The notes beneath the pieces are model-generated. The model had not been told where the DNA came from and searched no databases. It worked only from the letters and a program-made list of their open reading frames with translations. Below are positions 43,170-52,096 of a stretch of 64,000 nt of DNA, in pieces. The position numbers and the translations under genes are program-made. Position 1 is the stretch's first letter; every line of letters begins with the position of its first letter. Location: NCBI RefSeq assembly GCF_003258605.2, contig NZ_CP031264.1:6502232-6566231 (forward strand), written 5' to 3'. The DNA is from Peterkaempfera bronchialis. Its GTDB lineage: Bacteria > Actinomycetota > Actinomycetes > Streptomycetales > Streptomycetaceae.

Positions 43170-45697
43170 TGCGGGTCCCGCTTTCGTGGCTGCGGGAGTA
43201 CGTCGACCTGCCGGCCGGTGAGACCGGTCGCGACGTCGCAGCCCGGCTGGTGGCCGCCGGCCTGGAGGTCGAGACCGTCGAGCAGCTCGGCGCCGACCTC
43301 AAGGGCCCCCTGGTCGTCGGCCAGGTGCTGGCCATCGAGGAGCTGACCGGCTTCAAGAAGCCGATCCGCTACTGCCAGGTGGACGTCGGCGACGCCAACG
43401 GCACCGGGGAGCCGCAGAACATCGTCTGCGGCGCCCGGAACTTCGCCGTGGGCGACAAGGTCGTCGTGGTGCTCCCCGGCGCGGTCCTCCCCGGGCCGTT
43501 CCCCATCGCCGCCCGCCAGACCTACGGCAAGACCTCCGAGGGCATGATCTGCTCCGCCCGCGAGCTGGGCATGGGCGACGACCACGACGGCATCATCGTG
43601 CTGCCGCCGGAGCATGTGCCCGGCACCGACGCGATCGAGCTGCTGGAGCTGGTCGACGAGGTGCTGGACATCGCCGTCACCCCCGACCGCGGCTACTGCC
43701 TCTCGCTGCGCGGCGTCGCCCGCGAGGCGGCCATCGCCTACGACCGCCCGCTGGCCGACCCGGCGCTGCTGGACGTGCCGCAGGCCAACTCCGCCGGGTA
43801 CCCGGTGCGGATCGACGACCCGGTCGGCTGCGACCGCTTCACCGCCCGTACGGTCACCGGCGTGGAGCCGTCCGCGCTCTCCCCGATCTGGCTCCAGCGC
43901 CGCCTCCAGAAGGCGGGTATGCGGCCGGTCTCGCTGACCGTCGACATCACCAACTACGTGATGCTGGAGATCGGCCAGCCGCTGCACGCCTATGACCGCA
44001 CCCGCCTCACCGGTACGGTCTCGGTGCGCCGCGCCCAGCCGGGCGAGAAGCTGCGCACGCTGGACGGCACCGACCGCAGGCTGTCCGCCGAGGACCTGCT
44101 GATCTGCGACGAGTCCGGCCCGATCGGCCTGGCCGGCGTGATGGGCGGCGCCTCCACCGAGATCGCCGACCACGCCGTGGACGCCGAGACCGGCCAGGTG
44201 CTCGGCACCACCGACGTGGTGATCGAGGCCGCGCACTTCGACCCGGTCTCCATCGCCCGTACCGCCCGCCGCCACAAGCTGCCCTCCGAGGCGTCCAAGC
44301 GGTTCGAGCGCGGCATCGACCCGCAGGCCGGGCCCGCCGCCGCGCAGCGCGCCGTGGACCTGCTGGTCCTGATCGCCGGGGGCACCGCCGAGCCCGGGGT
44401 CACCGACGTCGCCGCCCCGCACCGGCCGCACACCGTCACCATCCCGGCGGACCACCCCGACCGGGTGGCCGGCACCGCGTACGGCCGCGAGACCGTCACC
44501 CGGCGCCTCCAGCAGGTCGGCTGCGCCGTCACCGGTACCGACCTGCTCACCGTCACCCCGCCCAGCTGGCGGCCCGACCTCACCGACCCCAGCGACCTGG
44601 CCGAGGAGGTCATCCGGCTGGAGGGCTACGACAACGTACCCTCCCGGATGCCGCAGCTCCCGCCGGGTCGCGGCCTGACCGCCGCCCAGAAGCGGCTGCG
44701 CCGGGTCGGCCGGGCGCTGGCCGGTGACGGCTATGTCGAGGTGCAGAACTACCCGTTCCTCGGCGACGCCGCGCTGGACGCCCTCGGCCTGGAGCCCGGC
44801 GACCCGCGCCGCACCACCGTGAAGCTGGTCAACCCGCTCTCCGACGAGGAGCCGGGGCTGCGCACCACGCTGCTGCCGGCGCTGCTCGGCACGCTGCGCC
44901 GCAATGTCGGCCGGGGCAACACCGACCTGGCGCTCTTCGAGACCGGTCTGGTCTTCCACCCCAAGGACGAGCGGACGGTGCCGCCCCGGCTGCCCGTCGA
45001 CCGCCGCCCCACCGAGGAGGAGCTGGCCGCCCTGGACGCGGCGCTGCCGGACCAGCCCCGCCGGGTCGCGGTGGCGCTGACCGGCGACCGCGAGCCCGCC
45101 GGCTGGTGGGGCCCCGCCCGCCCGGCCGGCTGGGCGGACGCGGTCGAGGCCGGCCGTACGGTGGCCCGTGCCGCCGGGGTCGAGCTGATCGTCCGTCAGG
45201 CGCAGTACGCCCCCTGGCACCCGGGCCGCTGCGCCGCCCTGCTGGTGGCCGGTGCCGACGGCACCGAGCGGCTGGTCGGCCACGCCGGCGAGCTGCACCC
45301 GCGCGTGGTCAAGGCGCTGCATCTGCCGGAGCGCACCTGCGTCATGGAGATCGACCTCGACCTGCTCACCGCCGACGGCGAGCAGCCGGTGGTCGCGCCG
45401 CATGTGTCCACCTACCCGGTGGCCACCCAGGATGTCGCCCTGGTGGTGGACGCGGCCGTGCCCGCCGCCGATGTGGAGGCCGCGCTGCGGTCCGGCGCCG
45501 GGCCGCTGCTGGAGTCGCTCCGCCTCTTCGACGTCTTCACCGGGGAGCAGCTCGGTGAGGGCCGCAAGTCGCTGGCGTATGCGCTGCGGTTCCGCGCCTC
45601 CGACCGCACGCTGACCGCCGAGGAGGCGTCCGCCGCCCGCGATGCGGCGGTCGCCGAGGCGGTCGTCCGCACCGGCGCGGTGCTGCGCGGGGCCTGA
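43169..45697 (+). CDS. pheT: Phenylalanyl-tRNA synthetase beta subunit
   Basis: An 842-residue subunit with a tRNA-binding OB domain (about 40-160), B3/B4 editing region (about 215-385), B5 domain, a catalytically inactive synthetase-like core and a C-terminal FDX-ACB anticodon-binding domain (about 750-842). ATG 43169 overlaps the last base of the pheS TGA (TGATG), so translation is coupled and the subunits are equimolar. A perfect 17-bp terminator follows. Confidence 0.96.
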
Positions 45698-45721
45698 CGC
45701 CCCGTCACTGCCGGTACACCC

Positions 45722-45761
45722 GAGCCCGCCCCGTCCGGACACCTCCGGACGGGGCGGGCTC
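45722..45761 (+). terminator. Terminator hairpin after pheST
   Basis: A perfect 17-bp inverted repeat (45722-45738 against 45745-45761) with a 6-nt loop, 25 nt after the pheT stop. Confidence 0.85.
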
Positions 45762-45795
45762 CGTCGCAGCCGGAGCGCGTGGGGTTAGGCGTGGG

Positions 45796-46158
45796 CTAGG
45801 CGTACCCCTCCGCCCGCAGCCAGCGTTCCATCGCCTGGTGGGTCTCCGCCATCGCCAGGGCCTCGATCCGGGCCCGCTCGAACTCCTCGGGTGACGCGGG
45901 TCGTACCAAGGGGCCGTCCCCGCCGGTCATCTCCGCCAGGGTGACCCGCGCCCGTTCCCGTGCCCAGTCCGCGAAGCGCTGCGCTTCACCCGGCGCGAGT
46001 CTGCCCAGACGGGACCAGCGGTCGCGGAGGTCTGCGGCTTCGCCGGCGCGGAGGCCGGACCGGGCGGTGTCGTCGAGCCACTGCTCCATGAGGCGGGCGA
46101 CGGAGGCGGCGTCATCGGCCGGGCTCGGGAGTCTGCTGCGCCTGCGCCAGAGCTTCAT
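45796..46158 (-). CDS. Hypothetical helical protein, 120 aa
   Basis: A predicted Arg/Ala/Glu-rich, mostly helical protein starting M-K-L-W-R-R-R-S-R, with repeated Trp-containing helices (E-Q-W-L-D-D, F-A-D-W-A-R-E, M-E-R-W-L-R-A-E-G). I recognise no family and see no signal peptide. The ATG at 46158 follows GAGGGGG. It is divergent from the GH10-like gene by 212 nt. Confidence 0.55.
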   Translation of the reverse strand: MKLWRRRSRLPSPADDAASVARLMEQWLDDTARSGLRAGEAADLRDRWSRLGRLAPGEAQRFADWARERARVTLAEMTGGDGPLVRPASPEEFERARIEALAMAETHQAMERWLRAEGYA

Positions 46159-46370
46159 CCACGCCCCCTCGGATGTTTGGGATGACCGGGATGACGATAT
46201 ACCCGGGCGGGCGTGCTCCCCGGGGTCGGCCACTGCGGCGGCCGATCCACGGGTGGGGGCGGCCCAGAGGGGTGAACTCCCGGGCGTGCGCCTGTGTGGC
46301 GGATTGCCCCCTCGCCCACCACCGACGGACCATGCGGCGGGGCGGAGAGGCCGCCCAGGAACGGGGAGCC

Positions 46371-47615
46371 ATGGCACCGCAGCCCAGCAGCAGCACGTCC
46401 GCAGGCCCCACCCGCCGCCGGATCGTCGCCGCCGGGGCGGCGGCCACCGCCGGACTGCTGCTCACCGCCGCCGGACCCGCCGGCCGGGCCGCCCGGCCGC
46501 AGATGCGCGGCCTCTGGGCGGCCAGCGTCGCCAACACCGACTGGCCGTCCAAGCCGGGCCTCCCCGCCGAGCAGCAGCGCCAGGAGCTGACCGACCTGCT
46601 GGACCTGGCCGTCCGCAACCGGCTCAACGCCGTCTTCCTCCAGGTCCGCCCCGCCGCCGACGCCTTCTGGCCGTCCCAGTACGAGCCCTGGTCCACCTAT
46701 CTGACGGGCACCCAGGGCCGCTACCCCGGATGGGACCCGCTCGGCACCGCCGTCACCGAGGCCCACCGGCGGGGCCTGCAACTGCACGCCTGGTGCAACC
46801 CCTACCGGATCAGCACCGGCGACCGGCTGGACGCGCTGGCCCCCGCCCACCCCGCCCGCGTCAACCCCGACTGGGTGGTCAGCCACGCCGGGAAGCTCTA
46901 CTACAACCCCGGCCTCCCCGAGGTGCGGGACCACGTGGTGTCATCCGTGCTGGACGCGGTCCGCCGCTATCCGCTCGACGGGCTCCACTTCGACGACTAC
47001 TTCTACCCCTACCCGGTGAAGGGCCGGCGGTTCGACGACGACGCCGCCTTCGACGAGTACGGCGACGGGCTGGACCGGGCGGCCTGGCGGCGCCGCAACA
47101 CCGACCTGCTGGTCAGCGGGATCCATGACCGGCTGCGCACGCTGCGCCCGGGGACGGCGTTCGGGGTCAGCCCCTTCGGGGTGTGGCGTAACCGCGCCAC
47201 CGACCCGGCCGGATCGGAGACCAAGGCGGGGGTGCAGTCGTACGACGACCTCTACGCGGACACCCGCCGCTGGATCCGCAAGGGCTGGATCGACTACATC
47301 GCCCCCCAGCTCTACTGGTACATCGGCTTCGCCGCTGCCGACTACGAGGTGCTGGTCGACTGGTGGGCCCGGCAGGTGGACGGCACCGGCGTCGCGCTCT
47401 ACATCGGCGAGGCCGTCTACCGGGCCGGGGACCCGGCCCAGGGCGCCGCCTGGCAGGACCCGGCGGAGCTCTCCCGGCACTTCGCCCTCTGCGCGGACGT
47501 CCCGCAGGTGCGGGGCCACATCCACTACAACGCCAAGGCCGTCCGCCGCGACCGGATCGGGGCGTTCTCCCGGCTGGCCCAGGAGTACTACCGGCAGTCG
47601 GCCCCGGCCCGCTGA
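46371..47615 (+). CDS. Secreted GH10-like hydrolase (DUF187/GHL10), Tat signal
   Basis: A 414-residue exported protein. The N-terminus has a twin-arginine signal (T-R-R-R-I-V-A-A-G followed by an Ala/Leu-rich stretch). The mature domain begins R-G-L-W-A-A-S-V-A-N-T-D-W and has the TIM-barrel features of the glycosyl-hydrolase-like 10 group: F-L-Q-V-R-P-A-A-D-A-F, L-H-A-W-C-N-P-Y-R and L-H-F-D-D-Y-F-Y-P-Y, in which Asp residues are candidate catalytic acids. Activity on cell-wall or extracellular polysaccharide is plausible. The tatAC genes of this window would export it. Confidence 0.85.
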   Translation: MAPQPSSSTSAGPTRRRIVAAGAAATAGLLLTAAGPAGRAARPQMRGLWAASVANTDWPSKPGLPAEQQRQELTDLLDLAVRNRLNAVFLQVRPAADAFWPSQYEPWSTYLTGTQGRYPGWDPLGTAVTEAHRRGLQLHAWCNPYRISTGDRLDALAPAHPARVNPDWVVSHAGKLYYNPGLPEVRDHVVSSVLDAVRRYPLDGLHFDDYFYPYPVKGRRFDDDAAFDEYGDGLDRAAWRRRNTDLLVSGIHDRLRTLRPGTAFGVSPFGVWRNRATDPAGSETKAGVQSYDDLYADTRRWIRKGWIDYIAPQLYWYIGFAAADYEVLVDWWARQVDGTGVALYIGEAVYRAGDPAQGAAWQDPAELSRHFALCADVPQVRGHIHYNAKAVRRDRIGAFSRLAQEYYRQSAPAR

Positions 47616-47652
47616 GATCGGGGCCGGGGCCGGAAAGCGCGGGCGGGAGAGG

Positions 47653-48522
47653 TCAGCGGCCGGTGGTGTAGTCGTAGAAGCCGCGGCCGGACTTGCGGCC
47701 CAGCAGGCCCGCGCCGACCATGCGCAGCAGCAGCGGGGGAGCGGCGTACAGCGGTTCCTTGTACTCCTCGTACATCGACTCGGCGATGGAGACGATGGTG
47801 TCCAGGCCGATCAGGTCGCAGAGCCGCAGCGGACCCATCGGGTGGGCGCAGCCGGCCTCCATGCCCTTGTCGATGTCCTCGGCGGTCGCCACCCCGGACT
47901 CGAACATCCGCACGGCGGAGAGCAGGTACGGCACCAGCAGCGCATTGACCACGAACCCGGCCCGGTCGCGGGCCCGGATCGGCTCCTTGCCGAGCACCTC
48001 GACGGCGAACGCCTCGGCCCGGGCCACCGTCTCCGGCGAGGTGGTGAGGGCCGGGATGACCTCGATCAGCTTCTGCACCGGCGCCGGGTTGAAGAAGTGC
48101 AGACCGAGGACCTGCTCCGGGCGGGAGGTGGTGGCGGCGAGCTTGACGATCGGGATGGAGGAGGTGTTGGAGGCCAGTATCGCGTCCGGCCGCTCCACCA
48201 CCTTGTCCAGCGTCCGGAAGATCCGGACCTTGATGTCCTCACGCTCGGCCACCGCCTCCACGACCAGGTCGCGGTCGGCGAAGTCCGCCAGGTCGGTGGT
48301 GAAGGCGACCCGGGAGAGCGCCGCCTCGCGCTGCTCCTCGGCCAGCTTGCCGCGCTTGACGGCGGTGTCCAGCGAGTTGGTCAGCCGGGTACGGCCCAGT
48401 TCCAGCGCCTCGCCGGTCGCCTCGGAGATCAGCACCTCCAGGCCGGCGCGGGCGAAGACCTCCGCGATGCCCGAGCCCATGAGGCCGCAGCCCACCACGC
48501 CGACGCGTCCGATGCCGCTCAC
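47653..48522 (-). CDS. 3-hydroxybutyryl-CoA dehydrogenase-like enzyme
   Basis: A 289-residue NAD-dependent 3-hydroxyacyl-CoA dehydrogenase. The Rossmann motif is G-V-V-G-C-G-L-M-G-S-G, the catalytic His lies in L-H-F-F-N-P-A-P-V, and the C-terminal dimerisation domain follows (H-P-M-G-P-L-R-L-C-D-L-I-G-L-D). It would interconvert acetoacetyl-CoA and 3-hydroxybutyryl-CoA in fatty-acid or ethylmalonyl-type metabolism. GTG 48522 with GAAAGG upstream is preferred to longer frames. Confidence 0.92.
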   Translation of the reverse strand: MSGIGRVGVVGCGLMGSGIAEVFARAGLEVLISEATGEALELGRTRLTNSLDTAVKRGKLAEEQREAALSRVAFTTDLADFADRDLVVEAVAEREDIKVRIFRTLDKVVERPDAILASNTSSIPIVKLAATTSRPEQVLGLHFFNPAPVQKLIEVIPALTTSPETVARAEAFAVEVLGKEPIRARDRAGFVVNALLVPYLLSAVRMFESGVATAEDIDKGMEAGCAHPMGPLRLCDLIGLDTIVSIAESMYEEYKEPLYAAPPLLLRMVGAGLLGRKSGRGFYDYTTGR

Positions 48523-48702
48523 ACACTTGCCTTTCGTCGTATCCGGTAGGCACAGCACGGACGGCCTGGTAAGCCTGGCCGCGCTGCCGCCCCGACGTTA
48601 CCCCTCCCGAGGGAACGGCCGGGCACCGCGCCTGTACCGCCCCGGACACGACCGGTTTCGCGGCCCGTCGCGCTGCGCGACGGGCCTCTCGCCCGGACAG
48701 GG

Positions 48703-48969
48703 TCAGGACAGGTAGTCCTCCACCTCCGAGGCGGGGCGCACCCGGGCCTGGCCGGGGTCCTCGTCGTACTCCTCCTTGGCCCGGCGCTGACGCAGCAGGT
48801 CCCAGCACTGGTCGAGCTCGGTCTCCAGCGCGGCCAGCTGCGCGCGGGCGAGGTCGCCGTCCGCCTCGCCCTCCGCGATCTGCGCCCGCAGCTCCTTCTC
48901 CGCCGTGACCATGTCGCCGATCCGGTCCAGGATCCGGCGGTCCTGGCCCGCGGACACCGAGGCTGTCAT
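48703..48969 (-). CDS. DUF2630 protein, 88 aa
   Basis: A small coiled-coil-prone protein: D-R-I-G-D-M-V-T-A-E-K-E-L-R, L-E-T-E-L-D-Q-C-W-D-L-L-R-Q-R-R-A and a C-terminal E-V-E-D-Y-L-S, the DUF2630 pattern. It is probably cytoplasmic with unknown function. The ATG follows GAGGAGGTG. Confidence 0.8.
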   Translation of the reverse strand: MTASVSAGQDRRILDRIGDMVTAEKELRAQIAEGEADGDLARAQLAALETELDQCWDLLRQRRAKEEYDEDPGQARVRPASEVEDYLS

Positions 48970-49306
48970 GGCACACCTCCTCGCTCCCCCTCCTGTCACT
49001 CTAATGCCGCGCCCGCCGGCGTTCGGGTCGGCGGGCGCGGCCCTGGGGACGCCCTGGTGGCCGAGGATGCGACCCCCTCGTTCCGGGTGGCCGCCGACGG
49101 TCGGCGGGCGCCGATGGCTGCGATGGGTACCGATGGGTACTGACATGACGTCACCCGCGTCGGGGTGGCAGGGCCGACACCGGGCCCGACCTCTGTGTGA
49201 CACCCCGGCGGGGGTCGACCCGGGAGCGGCCGATGGCGGCGACAATCGAGGCGACCGCTGTTCCGCCCCCTGCCCGCAGGGGCCGATTCCGACGGAGGTA
49301 TGCACC
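48970..49306. other. Intergenic region between DUF2630 and CFA-synthase genes
   Basis: No supported gene in these 337 bp. A 10-bp perfect tandem duplication CGATGGGTAC occupies 49121-49140, followed by a TGACATGACGTCA palindrome-like stretch near 49141 that could be an operator for one of the divergent genes. No promoter is convincing. Confidence 0.5.
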
Positions 49307-50635
49307 ATGCCCGAGGCAGCCGAGAGACTGGCCGCAGTCGTCACGCACCTGTGGGGCAGTGCCCCGCCGTTGCGGCTGCGGACCTGGGACGGCAGCGAGG
49401 CCGGACCGGCGGACGCGCCCGTCCTGGTCATCCGCAGCCGCCGGGCGCTGCACCGCCTGCTGTGGCGGCCCGGCGAGCTCGGCCTGGCCCGCGCCTGGGT
49501 GGCCGGTGAGATCGACATCGAGGGTGACCTGTACCAGGCGCTGGACCGGCTGGCCGGACTCGTCTGGGGCCGGGAGGAGCCCCCCGGCCCCACCGGGCGC
49601 GGCCGCTCCGCGCTGCGCGCCCTCGGCACCCTGCGCGACCCCGCCACCCGCCGACTGCTCGGCGACGCCCTGGCCCTGGCCGGAGCGGCCCTGCCCCCGC
49701 CCCCGCCGCCCGAGGAGGTACCCCGCCGCAACGGCATCCGGCACACCCCGGCCCGCGACCGGGCCGCCATCAGCCACCACTACGACGTGGGCAACGACTT
49801 TTACGCCCTGCTGCTGGGCCCCTCCATGGTGTACTCCTGCGCCTACTGGCAGGACGGCCCCGACACCGGCCTGGACCAGGCGCAGCACGCCAAGCTGGAC
49901 CTGGTCTGCCGCAAGCTGGCACTCCGCCCCGGGCAGCGGCTGCTGGACGTCGGCTGCGGCTGGGGGTCGATGGTGCTGCACGCGGCCGAGCACTACGGCG
50001 TGCAGGCCGTCGGCGTCACCCTCTCGGAGGAGCAGGCGACGTACGCTCGCAAGCGGGTCGCCGCCGCAGGCCACACCGACCTGGTGGAGATCCGGGTCCA
50101 GGACTACCGGGAGATCCCCGACGGGCCGTATGACGCGATCTCCTCCATCGGCATGGCCGAACACGTCGGCTCGGAGCAGTACCTCGCCTACGCCGACCGC
50201 CTGCATGCGCTGCTGAAGCCCGGCGGACGGCTGCTCAACCACCAGATCTCGCGCCGCCCGCTGCGCCGGGAGGAGGACTACCGGCTGGACGACTTCATCG
50301 ACCGCTATGTCTTCCCCGACGGAGAGCTGGCCCCGGTCGGCAGCACGGTGTCGCTGCTGGAGAAGGCCGGGTTCGAGGTCCGCGATGTGGAGGCGCTGCG
50401 CGAGCACTATGCGCTGACCCTCCGCGCCTGGGGGGCCCATCTGGAGGCGCACTGGGACGAGGCGGTCCGACTGGTCGGCGCCGGACGGGCCCGGGTCTGG
50501 CGCCTCTACATGGCGGCCTCGGCCGTCTCCTTCGAGCGGAACGGGATCGGCGTCAACCAGGTCCTCGCCGTGCGGCCCGAGCCGGGCGGGGCGTCCGGTA
50601 TGCCGCTGAGCCGGGGGCCCTGGGCGGCGCAGTAG
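49307..50635 (+). CDS. Cyclopropane-fatty-acyl-phospholipid synthase family methyltransferase
   Basis: A 442-residue SAM-dependent enzyme that adds a methylene group to unsaturated acyl chains. An N-terminal lipid-interacting region is followed by H-Y-D-V-G-N-D-F-Y, the SAM-binding L-D-V-G-C-G-W-G-S-M and G-V-T-L-S-E-E-Q, and the family C-terminus (N-H-Q-I-S-R-R and D-D-F-I-D-R-Y-V-F-P-D-G-E-L). ATG 49307 follows GGAGGT. It could modify membrane lipids in response to stress. Confidence 0.9.
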   Translation: MPEAAERLAAVVTHLWGSAPPLRLRTWDGSEAGPADAPVLVIRSRRALHRLLWRPGELGLARAWVAGEIDIEGDLYQALDRLAGLVWGREEPPGPTGRGRSALRALGTLRDPATRRLLGDALALAGAALPPPPPPEEVPRRNGIRHTPARDRAAISHHYDVGNDFYALLLGPSMVYSCAYWQDGPDTGLDQAQHAKLDLVCRKLALRPGQRLLDVGCGWGSMVLHAAEHYGVQAVGVTLSEEQATYARKRVAAAGHTDLVEIRVQDYREIPDGPYDAISSIGMAEHVGSEQYLAYADRLHALLKPGGRLLNHQISRRPLRREEDYRLDDFIDRYVFPDGELAPVGSTVSLLEKAGFEVRDVEALREHYALTLRAWGAHLEAHWDEAVRLVGAGRARVWRLYMAASAVSFERNGIGVNQVLAVRPEPGGASGMPLSRGPWAAQ

Positions 50636-50655
50636 CAGCGTCCCGTACGGAGCCG

Positions 50656-50690
50656 CCCCGGGTGCGCCGGTCGTCCGGCCGCGCCCGGGG
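50656..50690. terminator. Bidirectional hairpin between CFA and CoA-transferase genes
   Basis: CCCCGGGTGC (50656-50665) pairs with GCGCCCGGGG (50681-50690) with one wobble pair, and an inner GCCGG/CCGGC pair closes a TCGT loop. It lies between convergent genes. Confidence 0.6.
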
Positions 50691-50710
50691 CTCGGCGTGG
50701 CTCGGCGGTT

Positions 50711-51865
50711 TCACGGGTCGTGGCTCTCCGTGGCGGCCGGGGCGAGCGCGGGCAGGTGCCAGTCGCGGGCCACCTCGGCGGTGTGGGCGCCCGGGCGGGC
50801 CGGTGGGCGGCGCAGCGTGCCGGGGGTGGCGGAGAAGCGGGGCGCCGGCGCGGGCTGGAGCAGCCCGGCGGCCTCGGCGAAGGTGCCCCTGGCCCGCAGA
50901 TGCGGGTGGGCGGCGGCCTCGCGGAGGGAGAGCACGGGGGCCACGCAGGCGTCGGTGCCCTCGAAGAGGTCCGTCCACTCGGCCCGGGTACGGGTGGCGA
51001 AGCGGGCCGCGATCAGGTCGCGCAGTTCGGGCCAGCGGGTGAGGTCGCCCCGGTCGGGGGCGTCCTCGCCCAGCTCCAGCAGCGCGGCGAACTCGGCGTA
51101 GAACTGCGGCTCCAGCGCGCCGACCGCCATCCAGCCGCGGTCGGCGGTCGCATAGACGGCGTAGTACGGGCAGCCGCCGTCCAGCAGGTTGACGCCGCGC
51201 CGGTCCTGCCAGACCCCGGCGCCGAGCATGCCCCAGAGCATCGCGCCGAGATGCGCGGTGCCGTCGACGATGGCGGCGTCCACCACCTGGCCGGTGCCGG
51301 TGGTTCGGGCATGGTGCAGAGCGGCCAGCACGCCGACGACCAGGTAGAGCGAGCCGCCGGCGTAGTCGCCCAGCAGATTGGCGGGGACTGCGGGCGGCCC
51401 CTCGGGCGGGCCGATCAGGCCGAGGGCACCGGCGGTGGCGATGTACCCGATGTCATGCCCGGCGCGCGCGGCCAGCGGCCCGTCCTGCCCCCAGCCGGTC
51501 ATCCGGCCGTACACCAGGCGGGGGTTGCGGGCCAGGCAGGCGGCGGGGCCGACCCCCAGCCGCTCGGCGACCCCGGGGCGGTACCCCTCGACCAGGACGT
51601 CGGCCCGCTCGACCAGGTCGAGCAGCAGACCGGGCCCCTCGGGGGACTTGAGGTCCAGCAGCACCGACCGCTTGTTGCGGTTGGTGACGTCGCGGGCCGG
51701 GTCGACACCGAGCGGGGCCGGGCCGGGGCGGTCCACCCGCACCACGTCGGCGCCCAGGTCGGCCAGCAGCATCGCGGCGAAGGGGGCCGGTCCGAGCCCG
51801 GCCAGTTCGACCACGCGCACCCCGGCCAGCGGCCCCGGCGGCGGGGGCTCGGGGGTGTCGTCCAC
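50711..51865 (-). CDS. CaiB/BaiF class III CoA-transferase / acyl-CoA racemase
   Basis: A 384-residue family III CoA transferase. Features are the N-terminal V-V-E-L-A-G-L-G-P-A-P-F, the R-N-K-R-S-V-L-L-D-L-K-S-P-E-G core and the catalytic Asp in V-D-A-A-I-V-D-G. Alpha-methylacyl-CoA racemase is the most likely specificity, given the overall similarity and the H-D-I-G-Y-I segment, but substrate is unproven. GTG 51865 has GGGAGCAGC upstream. The start region is duplicated in the upstream gap. Confidence 0.88.
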   Translation of the reverse strand: MDDTPEPPPPGPLAGVRVVELAGLGPAPFAAMLLADLGADVVRVDRPGPAPLGVDPARDVTNRNKRSVLLDLKSPEGPGLLLDLVERADVLVEGYRPGVAERLGVGPAACLARNPRLVYGRMTGWGQDGPLAARAGHDIGYIATAGALGLIGPPEGPPAVPANLLGDYAGGSLYLVVGVLAALHHARTTGTGQVVDAAIVDGTAHLGAMLWGMLGAGVWQDRRGVNLLDGGCPYYAVYATADRGWMAVGALEPQFYAEFAALLELGEDAPDRGDLTRWPELRDLIAARFATRTRAEWTDLFEGTDACVAPVLSLREAAAHPHLRARGTFAEAAGLLQPAPAPRFSATPGTLRRPPARPGAHTAEVARDWHLPALAPAATESHDP

Positions 51866-52096
51866 GTGCTGCTCCCTTTCGCCGGGCGACCCGGCATCGG
51901 TGCCACTGTGGGTGAGACCGGCGGTGGGCTACAAGGGGGCCGGGGCGTGGTCCACCGACGCCTCACCTGTCGTCCACGTGCTGCTCCCTTTCGCCGGGCG
52001 ACCCGGCATCGGCACCACTGTGGGCGAGACCGGCGGTGGGCTACAAGCGACCCGGGGCGTGCCCGGCCCGGTGGCCCACCGGCGCCTCACCCGTCG
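51858..52096. repeat. Two-copy tandem duplication of 112 and 124 bp
   Basis: The sequence beginning TCGTCCACGTGCTGCTCCC at 51858 recurs at 51970 and is nearly identical through the GGCGGTGGGCTACAAG stretch; the second copy then continues to the end of the oxidoreductase gene. The first copy contains the CoA-transferase start codon and ribosome site. The second contains a remnant start (GTG GAC GAC AGG TGA on the minus strand), a mini-frame with four sense codons. Confidence 0.85.

Noticed and set aside
49146-49153. TGACGTCA-like site as a CRP/Wbl operator
   Set aside because: A lone short palindrome with no supporting promoter or regulator nearby.
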